A DNA stretch of 42,680 bases, from assembly GCA_944358865.1 (NCBI GenBank), contig CALVRV010000012.1, forward strand, positions 1 to 42,680, written 5' to 3'. Made by a program: the position numbers and the translations under genes. The DNA comes from an uncultured Bacilli bacterium (lineage in GTDB: Bacteria; Bacillota_I; Bacilli_A; RFN20; CAG-826). Below are positions 36,642-42,680 of this stretch, piece by piece (positions within the stretch are counted from its first letter, which is position 1; each line of letters begins with the position of its first letter). The notes beneath the pieces are model-generated. The model made no database searches. It worked only from the letters and a program-made list of their open reading frames with translations, and was not told the DNA's origin.

Positions 36642-39600
36642 TGGCTAATGATGCATTAATGTTACGCTTTTTAAAATCTATAGGTATTACAAATACTGAA
36701 GATTTTGACTTAAGTTTTGACATATGCACCAAATCAATACTCAATAAAAATATCTTAGACATGGTAATATGCAAAGATATGCCATGGGAATATGAATTAT
36801 TAAAAGAATTTCAAGAAGGATTATCTACAATTACTTATCAATATAATTTATCTTTTTCATATCGAAATAAACCAAGTTTAGAAAATGTGAGACAATTATT
36901 TTTAAATTGGTATAAAAGTATAAATCATATTCCTTATGATAAGGAAGTAGAAATTAAAGACAATTACCTTGATTTTATTTTTTCTAGTCCAGATGAATAT
37001 GAAGAATATAAAGATAATGTTGATGAATTTAAAGATTTCTTAAAATTTATTAATTATGATATTAATATTGAAACAGAAATAATAAAAAAAGAAACGTCAA
37101 ATGATAATAATTCAGATGATTTTAATTCTTTAAATGATAACGAATTAAATGATATTGGTAGTGAAGAATCTATTTTAAAAGATGATACTAAGCATCAAGA
37201 AGAAATAAAAATAACTGAAGAAACTCTTTTAGAAACAATGAGACAAAACGCGATAGAATTAGCAAAGTCACGTGAATTTGCTAGACGTAATAAAAGAGGG
37301 AATTATAAAATTGTTGATAATATTAATAGCATTAATAAAGATAGTGGAAATGTTGATTTTGTTGGAAAAATTTTTGCAGTTGAGAAAAATCAATTTGATG
37401 AAACAAAAGTCACTATTGGTATTTATGATGAAAATTATGATGCCATAAATGTTTTCTTTTCTAAAATGAATGATACATCACTTTATAAAATTGATATGAA
37501 TGCTAGAATTCGTGGTTGTTCATATTTAGATGAAAGAACTAATGATATCATGATTAAGGGACATTTTATTGATTTATTACCTGATGATGAAATTAAAAAA
37601 GATACAAGTGAACAAAAAAGAGTAGAGCTCCATTTACATAGTAAGATGTCCGCTATGGATGGATTAGGCTCAATGGATAGTTATGCAAAATACGCTAAAG
37701 GGCTAGGGATGAGTGCTTTAGCAATTACTGATCATGGTGTTGTCAGCGGTTTTCCTGATGCTCAAAAAGCAGCTAAAAAATACGGAATTAAAATGCTTTA
37801 TGGTGCAGAATTTTATATGGTTAATGATGACCTTGAATATGTTAAAAACCCTGCAGATATTTTATTAAACCACGCAAATTACGTAGTTTTTGACTTAGAA
37901 ACAACTGGTCTTAGTTGCCGTCATAATCGTATTACTGAATTTGCTGGTGTAAGAATTGAAAAAGGAAGTGTCGTATCTAGATTAGATATTTTAATTAATC
38001 CTGGTGTCAGCATTCCAAAAATGATTGTTGAAAAGACCCATATTAGCGATGATATGGTCAAAGATAAGCCATATTTTGAACAAGCAAAAGATAAAATTAA
38101 AGACTTTTTAAAAGATGCAATTCTTGTTAGTCATAATGCTGATTTTGATATTCCATTTTTAAATGAATCATTAATTAGGGCCAATGATATTCCTTTAGAT
38201 AATCCTGTTATAGATACATTATCTTTATCAAGATATTTATTACCTGAATCTAGAAATCATCGTTTAGGTACTTTATGTCGTAATTTTGAAGTACGTTATG
38301 ATACAAAAAGTGCCCATAGAGCGGATTATGACGCTCAAGTTTTAAGCGAAGTTTGGCTTAATATGTTGCCATTATTAACAAAAGATAATTCTAAATTAAA
38401 ACATAAAGACCTTCTCAATTTAAAAGCTAGTAAAGATGCTTTAAAACATATCCATCCATATCATGTGATTGCTCTTGCTAAAAATTATGAAGGATTGCAT
38501 GATTTATATCGTTTAATTTCATTATCTCATATTGACTATCTAGCGGAAGTTCCTAAAATTCCAAGAAAAGAATTAATTAAATATCATAAAAATTTAATTT
38601 ATGGTTCAGCTTGTTTTAATGGGGATGTATTTGAAACTGCTGCTCATAAGACATTAGATGCATTAAAAGAAGCAATATCTTTTTATGATTACATTGAAAT
38701 ACAGCCATTAGAAAACTATACCTATTTAGTTAATCATAAAGATTTTAATTCCCTTGATGAAATTAAAAATATTTTATTAGATATTGTTAACGCTGCTGAT
38801 TTATTAAATAAGAAAATATGTGCGACAGGAGATGTACATTATTGCTATAAAAAAGATAAGATTTACCGCGATATTTACATATCTACAAAAGGTTTAGGTA
38901 ATGTTCCTCATCCTTTAAATTTAAATCCATACGATGATAAGAAAAAAGATTTTCTTGAAATTTTACATTATGAAAATCCAGATCAATATTTTTTAACTAC
39001 TGACGAAATGCTTGAAGCGATGTCTTTTTTAGGTAAAGAAAAAGCTTATGAAATAACAGTGACTAACACTAATTATTTTGCAGATATGTGTCAAGAAATG
39101 ATACCACTTCCAAATGATCATTTATACACTCCAAAAATTGATAATTGTGAAAATATATTAAAAGATATTTGTTACACGAATGCATACAAATTATATGGAA
39201 ATCCTCTTCCAGAATATATTAAAACAAGATTAGATAGAGAATTAGATGGAATTATTAGTAATGGTTTCTCTGTTATTTATTATATTGCTCATTTAATTGT
39301 TAAAAAATCAAATGAGGATGGATATTTAGTTGGTTCACGTGGCAGTGTTGGTTCTTCTTTTGTCGCTACTATGGCAGATATTACTGAAGTTAATCCTCTA
39401 CCTCCGCATTATCGTTGTCCAAAATGTAAACATTTAGAATGGACATCACAAACTTTACCAAATATTAAATCAGGATATGATTTACCAAAGAAAAAATGTC
39501 CTATATGTGGTGAAGAAATGCTAAGAGATGGACAAAATATTCCTTTTGAAACATTTTTAGGATTTAACGCTGAAAAAACTCCTGATATTGATTTAAACTT

Positions 39601-41041
39601 CCCATCTGATTATCAAGCTAGAGCGCACGAATATACAAAAGTTTTACTTGGTGAAGAAAATGTTTATCGTGCTGGCACAATTGAAAAAGTTGCTGAAAAA
39701 ACAGCTTATGGATATGTTAGGGGTTATTATGAAAGATTAGGAATTGATCCAAATACTGTTAGCAAAGCTAAAATTTCTTTTTTAGCTAGTAAGTGCTTAG
39801 ATGTAAGAAGAACAACAGGTCAACATCCAGGTGGCATTGTTGTTATTCCAAAAGACAATACTGTTTTTGATTTTACGCCAATTCAATATCCCGCGAATAA
39901 ATATGATGCCGAATGGAAAACAACACATTTTGATTTCCGTTCCTTGCATGATACTATTTTAAAATTAGATTTATTAGGTCACGTTGATCCTTTAGCGTTA
40001 AAAATGATGTCAGAATTAGCCCATCTTGATATTAAAGATATTCCAATGAATGATTCTAAAGTTTTATCTTTATTTTCAACATGTGAAAATCTAAATATGA
40101 AATATAATTATTTAAATGAAAAAACTGGTGCTTTAGCACTTCCAGAATTTGGTACAAATTTTGTTCGTGGAATATTAGAAGCAACTCAGCCAAAAACTTT
40201 TGCTGATTTAGTTATTATTTCTGGTTTAAGTCATGGCACGAATGTTTATAGCGGCAATGCTGAAACTTTAATTAACAACAAAGTAGCGACTTTAAGAGAT
40301 GTTATTGGATGTCGTGATGATATTATGACTTATTTAATTAGTCATGGCATTGATTCTTCTGTTTCTTTTGCCATTATGGAAGACGTTAGACACGCAAAAG
40401 GGGTTAAAGAGGAATATGAAATTATTATGAAAAAACATAATGTCCCTCAATACTATATTGATTCATGTAATAAAATTAAATATTTATTCCCAAAAGGACA
40501 TGCAACTGCATATGTTATGATGGCTGTAAGAGTGGGTTATTTTAAAATTTATTATCCATTAGAATTTTATGCAACATTTTTCTCAGTTAGATGTGATCAA
40601 TGGGAAATTAAAACCATGATAGCAGGTGAGAAAGCTATAATAGATAGATATGAAGAACTAAAAGCAAAATCAAGAAATCGTTTAGAAAAAATATCTCCTA
40701 AGGAAAGTGCAATACTTTCAATGTTAGAAGTTGCAATAGAAATGGTTGAAAGAGGATATAAATTTGAAAATATTTCTATTGAAAAATCTGACGCTACTAA
40801 ATTCGTTATTGATTATGAAAATAAAGCCTTAATTTGTCCTTTTATCGCTGTTGATGGATTAGGTGAATCTGCTGCTATTTCTGTTATAGAAGCTAGAAAA
40901 GAAAGAATGTTTACAAGCAAAAAAGATTTAATTAAAAGATCAAAATTAAATAACACTAATATTAGTATATTAGAAGATTTAGGGTGCTTAAAAAATTTAG
41001 ATGAGGAGGAACAATTATCTTTATTTGATTTTGATTTTTAA
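36641..41041 (+). CDS. polC: DNA polymerase III alpha subunit PolC (Gram-positive type)
   Basis: PolC is the main replicative polymerase of Bacillota. The 1466-aa protein has the full domain series: an N-terminal domain, a charged linker (about 140-200), an OB fold near 230-310, the first half of the PHP domain (HLHSKMSAMDG near 330), an inserted 3'-5' proofreading exonuclease with D418 and E420 in FDLETTGL and a later HRADYDAQ, the second PHP part, then the polymerase core. A zinc finger is formed by C926, C929, C953 and C956. Polymerase Asp residues D982 and D984 lie in TPDIDLNFPSD. The tail ends with a DEEEQLSLFDFDF-like beta clamp motif (QLSLFDF). It overlaps rseP by one base; GTGGGG precedes the ATG. 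Confidence 0.97.
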   Translation: MANDALMLRFLKSIGITNTEDFDLSFDICTKSILNKNILDMVICKDMPWEYELLKEFQEGLSTITYQYNLSFSYRNKPSLENVRQLFLNWYKSINHIPYDKEVEIKDNYLDFIFSSPDEYEEYKDNVDEFKDFLKFINYDINIETEIIKKETSNDNNSDDFNSLNDNELNDIGSEESILKDDTKHQEEIKITEETLLETMRQNAIELAKSREFARRNKRGNYKIVDNINSINKDSGNVDFVGKIFAVEKNQFDETKVTIGIYDENYDAINVFFSKMNDTSLYKIDMNARIRGCSYLDERTNDIMIKGHFIDLLPDDEIKKDTSEQKRVELHLHSKMSAMDGLGSMDSYAKYAKGLGMSALAITDHGVVSGFPDAQKAAKKYGIKMLYGAEFYMVNDDLEYVKNPADILLNHANYVVFDLETTGLSCRHNRITEFAGVRIEKGSVVSRLDILINPGVSIPKMIVEKTHISDDMVKDKPYFEQAKDKIKDFLKDAILVSHNADFDIPFLNESLIRANDIPLDNPVIDTLSLSRYLLPESRNHRLGTLCRNFEVRYDTKSAHRADYDAQVLSEVWLNMLPLLTKDNSKLKHKDLLNLKASKDALKHIHPYHVIALAKNYEGLHDLYRLISLSHIDYLAEVPKIPRKELIKYHKNLIYGSACFNGDVFETAAHKTLDALKEAISFYDYIEIQPLENYTYLVNHKDFNSLDEIKNILLDIVNAADLLNKKICATGDVHYCYKKDKIYRDIYISTKGLGNVPHPLNLNPYDDKKKDFLEILHYENPDQYFLTTDEMLEAMSFLGKEKAYEITVTNTNYFADMCQEMIPLPNDHLYTPKIDNCENILKDICYTNAYKLYGNPLPEYIKTRLDRELDGIISNGFSVIYYIAHLIVKKSNEDGYLVGSRGSVGSSFVATMADITEVNPLPPHYRCPKCKHLEWTSQTLPNIKSGYDLPKKKCPICGEEMLRDGQNIPFETFLGFNAEKTPDIDLNFPSDYQARAHEYTKVLLGEENVYRAGTIEKVAEKTAYGYVRGYYERLGIDPNTVSKAKISFLASKCLDVRRTTGQHPGGIVVIPKDNTVFDFTPIQYPANKYDAEWKTTHFDFRSLHDTILKLDLLGHVDPLALKMMSELAHLDIKDIPMNDSKVLSLFSTCENLNMKYNYLNEKTGALALPEFGTNFVRGILEATQPKTFADLVIISGLSHGTNVYSGNAETLINNKVATLRDVIGCRDDIMTYLISHGIDSSVSFAIMEDVRHAKGVKEEYEIIMKKHNVPQYYIDSCNKIKYLFPKGHATAYVMMAVRVGYFKIYYPLEFYATFFSVRCDQWEIKTMIAGEKAIIDRYEELKAKSRNRLEKISPKESAILSMLEVAIEMVERGYKFENISIEKSDATKFVIDYENKALICPFIAVDGLGESAAISVIEARKERMFTSKKDLIKRSKLNNTNISILEDLGCLKNLDEEEQLSLFDFDF

Positions 41042-41051
41042 ACGTTTAAAA
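41036..41051. repeat. Perfect 16-bp palindrome at the end of polC
   Basis: TTTTAAACGTTTAAAA spans the polC stop codon and lies 10 nt before the tRNA gene. It has no T-tail and no spacer, so it is a poor terminator. It could be a weak hairpin, a protein-binding site or chance. Confidence 0.4.
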
Positions 41052-41061
41052 TATCTTCTAA

Positions 41062-41138
41062 CGGGATGTAGCACAGCTTGGTAATGCGCTTGGTTCGGGA
41101 CCAAGAGATCGTGAGTTCAAATCTCATCATCCCGACCA
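41062..41138 (+). tRNA. tRNA-Pro, anticodon CGG
   Basis: A 77-nt cloverleaf with encoded CCA. The acceptor stem CGGGATG pairs with CATCCCG. The anticodon stem CTTGG/CCAAG encloses loop TTCGGGA, giving anticodon CGG (proline, codon CCG). The T arm GTGAG-TTCAAAT-CTCAT has one G-U pair; the D stem has one C-A mismatch. A CGG anticodon is unexpected in such an AT-rich genome, where the UGG tRNA usually reads all proline codons. No other tRNA gene is seen in the window. Confidence 0.93.
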
Positions 41139-41544
41139 GATTATACAAAAAGATGTTGATGAAATAGATTGGAAGGAAGTTGGATACTCCGCTTTGATCG
41201 GAGGAACTGCGGGCGCAATTTCTGGTGGTATATTTGTTGGCATGCATTATGCATATAGCGAAAGCAAAATTGCTGAATCAGTAGCTAAACTAAGCTCAGC
41301 CGAAAATCGATTGAATACAGCTTTTAATCCACTAAAAAATATTAAGAGCTATATTGGAAAACCGTTCGGTAATGCTAAAATTATTAACGAAATTGCTATT
41401 TTTATATTTCCCAACTATAATAGTGCATATATTAACTATATATCTTCAAAAGTCACTTATTCATTTGTTATATTAGCAGCTAAGGTCGGTTATTTTGTTG
41501 CAGAAAGTATTGCTAATGAAGCAATTACTAAATGGTTCGAATAA
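41139..41544 (+). pseudogene. 5'-truncated gene remnant, C-terminal part of a large surface or toxin-like protein
   Basis: The frame is open from the tRNA gene through to a stop at 41542-41544, but the first plausible start codon (TTG 41194) has no ribosome site and lies within the coherent protein sequence. The readable part begins right after the tRNA CCA with QKDVDEIDWKEVGYSALIGG, then a glycine-rich, probably membrane-active segment (GGTAGAISGGIFVG), a helix with SKIAESVAKL, and NIKSYIGKPFG. Similar layouts (a DWxxV start followed by a Gly-zipper) occur near the C-termini of Rhs/LXG-type polymorphic toxins; that is a resemblance from memory, not a search result. The abrupt start at the tRNA end suggests a recombination junction. 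Confidence 0.55.
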
Positions 41545-41562
41545 ATTACGGAGGTAACGTGG

Positions 41563-41859
41563 ATGAAGCTAGGTTGTTATTTTATGGATGATTGCATAAT
41601 GGTAAAAAGTTTTTTTAAGGAATACACGATAAAATATTCTGATATTGAAAGGGTTGTGTATGTTAAATGGACTTGGCGCAATTATTTTTTAACTATATTT
41701 AATCCCTATTTAACTCCTGGCTTTTTTCATATTTATTTTGTTAATCGTTCGAAAAACTTAAAGAAACATAGGACAGCTTTTTTTAGATATAAAAACTTAT
41801 TTAAACTACCTAAAAGAATTAAAGAAAAAATAGAAATAATTGAAAAAATAGAGCTCTGA
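41563..41859 (+). CDS. Small protein of unknown function, possible partner of the upstream remnant
   Basis: This is a 98-aa, basic, aromatic-rich protein with no signal peptide. A GGAGG site precedes the ATG at 41563. The pattern of short strands ending in a Lys-rich helix (KLPKRIKEKIEIIEKIEL-like end) recalls small bacterial PH-like domains. I recognise no family. It lies 18 nt after the truncated gene, so an immunity-type role is possible but unproved. It ends in TGA inside the loop of its own terminator. Confidence 0.6.
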   Translation: MKLGCYFMDDCIMVKSFFKEYTIKYSDIERVVYVKWTWRNYFLTIFNPYLTPGFFHIYFVNRSKNLKKHRTAFFRYKNLFKLPKRIKEKIEIIEKIEL

Positions 41860-41876
41860 AATACGGGCTCTTTTTT
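41850..41876 (+). terminator. Terminator of the 98-aa gene, with the stop codon in its loop
   Basis: AGAGCTC (41850-41856) pairs with GGGCTCT (41865-41871), with one G-U pair, then a six-T run. The TGA stop at 41857-41859 is the start of the loop. Confidence 0.8.
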
Positions 41877-42094
41877 GATGGCTTTAGAGTTCAGTTTTGT
41901 AGTGTTTTTGTTTGTTTAACAACAATTTCAACATTCTTTAAAATACTTAAAAATATCTCAAAAATGTAGTTGATATCGTGTGTTTTTAGAGCTAACTATG
42001 TTCTTGTCAAGCTGTTTTATAATTACGTTGAAAAGTTAATTTATATTTTAAAATTGAAAAGATAGATTTTGATTTGACAAATAAACATGGAAAA
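41877..42094. other. Non-coding stretch in the accessory patch
   Basis: About 220 nt of AT-rich DNA with no convincing gene. It contains a T/G-rich run near 41890-41920 and the single motif GTTTTTAGAGCTA at 41982-41994, which looks like the start of a type II CRISPR repeat but is not repeated. I see no promoter with both boxes. Confidence 0.5.
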
Positions 42095-42379
42095 ATGAAA
42101 CAAACAAAAATCAATCAATATAATAACTTTTATAATATGGGAAATCCAAGAGTCAATAAATATGTTTTAGCAGAAGCATTAGAATTTACTTTTTCTATTC
42201 CAGTTGTAAGTGGTGATATTAACTTTTTAGTCCATCATCCAAATACAGAAATTATTTCTGTGTATGGAAATCCTGAAGCAAATTATAAAATTAATGATGA
42301 AACCAATTGTGTGGAATGCAAATTTAATAATAGAGTTGGAAACAATCCCATCACTATTTCATTTATAATTTTTTTGTGA
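42095..42379 (+). pseudogene. Short open frame of unknown function, probably a gene fragment
   Basis: A 94-codon open frame from ATG 42095 reads like real protein in its middle (VLAEALEFTFSIPVVSGDI, then HHPNTEIISVYG and a CVECKF segment). It has no good ribosome site or promoter, the frame is open for some 20 codons further upstream without a start, and the C-terminus breaks off into a low-complexity hydrophobic end at a run of T residues. It could be a remnant of a larger protein that has lost both ends. No family is recognised. Confidence 0.35.
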
Positions 42380-42420
42380 GTTAAATGAATTTGTTTTTTA
42401 TATTCCAATAATAAATAATT

Positions 42421-42532
42421 ATAGTGATTTCGGTTTAAATAATTACATTGATAACAAATATAAACGCATAGAAGTGCTTTAGTGTCATTTCGTGCGTTTT
42501 TTGCATTTGAAATTCCAATGTGAAATCACTAT
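42421..42532. repeat. 11-bp inverted repeat framing the terminator
   Basis: ATAGTGATTTC (42421-42431) is the exact reverse complement of 42522-42532. The arms frame the terminator at 42462-42502. This could be a remnant of a small mobile element or chance; no target duplication is evident. Confidence 0.35.
42462..42502 (+). terminator. Strong intrinsic terminator before the last gene
   Basis: AAACGCA (42462-42468) pairs with TGCGTTT (42493-42499), and the stem continues with GAAGTG/CATTTC inside. A T-tail follows. It closes off whatever transcript enters from the left, ahead of the next promoter. Confidence 0.75.
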
Positions 42533-42540
42533 TAAAATTA

Positions 42541-42568
42541 TTGACATATAAAAAGGAAGCAGTATACT
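42541..42568 (+). promoter_or_regulatory. Strong promoter of the last gene
   Basis: A perfect TTGACA (42541-42546) is 16 nt from TATACT (42563-42568). It is close to consensus and isolated from upstream genes by the terminator. Confidence 0.8.
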
Positions 42569-42571
42569 TTA

Positions 42572-42587
42572 GTTAGTTGCGACTAAC
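42572..42587. promoter_or_regulatory. Palindromic operator between promoter and start
   Basis: GTTAGT-TGCG-ACTAAC is a perfect 6-bp inverted repeat at the presumed transcription start. Its position and form match operators of MarR-type repressors, which often control drug or solute exporters. The regulator is not in the window, unless it follows the partial gene. Confidence 0.65.
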
Positions 42588-42610
42588 CAAGACATAGGAG
42601 GTTTTTAAAT

Positions 42611-42680
42611 ATGGAAAAATTCAATATTAAAAGAATGTACGGTTTTTATTGGATGATTATTTCCTTAGCAATTCAACTAA
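42611..42680 (+). CDS. Start of a membrane protein, cut by the window end
   Basis: Only the first 23 codons are present. AGGAGG lies 9 nt before the ATG. The protein starts MEKFNIKRMYGFYWMII and then continues hydrophobic, like the first helix of a multi-pass transporter such as an MFS or MATE exporter. The family cannot be decided from this much. The regulated promoter fits an inducible transporter. Confidence 0.65.
   Translation, partial: MEKFNIKRMYGFYWMIISLAIQL

Noticed and set aside
4129-41041. Use of TGA as a tryptophan codon, as in Mycoplasma
   Set aside because: Trp residues in conserved motifs are TGG, and rimM and another gene end in TGA at sensible places.
41982-42000. Motif resembling the start of a type II CRISPR repeat
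   Set aside because: Only one copy is present, no second repeat or evenly spaced spacer exists, no cas gene is in the window, and the likeness is limited to about 12 bases.
42421-42532. Miniature transposable element
   Set aside because: The 11-bp arms are short, no target site duplication is seen, and no second copy occurs in the window.

Overview
The window is a 42.7 kb piece of a very AT-rich, low-GC Gram-positive chromosome (Bacillota). TGA acts as a stop (rimM and the 98-codon gene at 41563 both end in TGA) and tryptophan is TGG, so the code is standard and not the Mycoplasma code. PolC, RbgA, YlxM, FakA, an Asp23-type protein and the gene order point to the Bacilli, perhaps one of the small-genome gut groups near Erysipelotrichales, RF39 or Acholeplasmatales. 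The sequence alone does not fix the genus.

Layout. (1) 1-3981: 3' part of a 16S-23S-5S operon, with no tRNA gene in either spacer and a 17-bp stem that brackets 23S. (2) 4073-15909: asp23-like, fakA, recG, then a reverse-strand ABC exporter pair (ATPase and an 873-aa FtsX-type permease), then plsX, rnc, ftsY, ylxM, ffh. (3) 15906-17827: rpsP-khpA-rimM-trmD on the reverse strand, convergent with ffh. (4) 17838-21880: a purine permease and two tandem, related lipoprotein genes. (5) 21924-25392: rplS, lepB, rbgA, rnhB, dprA. (6) 25439-28537: topA and xerC. (7) 28633-32091: rpsB, tsf, pyrH, frr. (8) 32180-41041: uppS, cdsA, dxr, rseP, polC, tightly overlapped. (9) 41062-42680: tRNA-Pro followed by a small accessory patch. 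It holds a 5'-truncated gene remnant, a small unknown gene, a second possible remnant and the start of a membrane protein behind a strong promoter with a palindromic operator.

Regions 2-8 are a compacted version of the long conserved supercluster known from Bacillus (yloU-yloV-recG-plsX-rnc-ftsY-ylxM-ffh-rpsP-rimM-trmD-rplS-rbgA-rnhB-dprA-topA-xerC-rpsB-tsf-pyrH-frr-uppS-cdsA-dxr-rasP-polC). Many usual members are missing at their expected places: sdaA, fapR, fabD/fabG/acpP, smc, ylqD, trmFO, clpQY/codY and proS. The genes serve ribosome making and translation (rpsP, rimM, trmD, rplS, rbgA, rpsB, tsf, frr), protein targeting and processing (ftsY, ffh, lepB, rseP), lipid and isoprenoid precursors (fakA, plsX, cdsA, uppS, dxr) and DNA maintenance (recG, rnhB, dprA, topA, xerC, polC).

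Most of the window is ordinary core genome. The points most worth a second look are: a CxxC...HxxC insertion in the RseP-type protease; a four-cysteine cluster in EF-Ts; several genes whose -10 box lies 6-9 nt before the start codon with no Shine-Dalgarno site (apparent leaderless mRNAs); a 20-bp palindrome over the uppS promoter; structured leaders before rplS and rpsB; and the truncated gene abutting tRNA-Pro. I saw no CRISPR array, insertion sequence or complete prophage.
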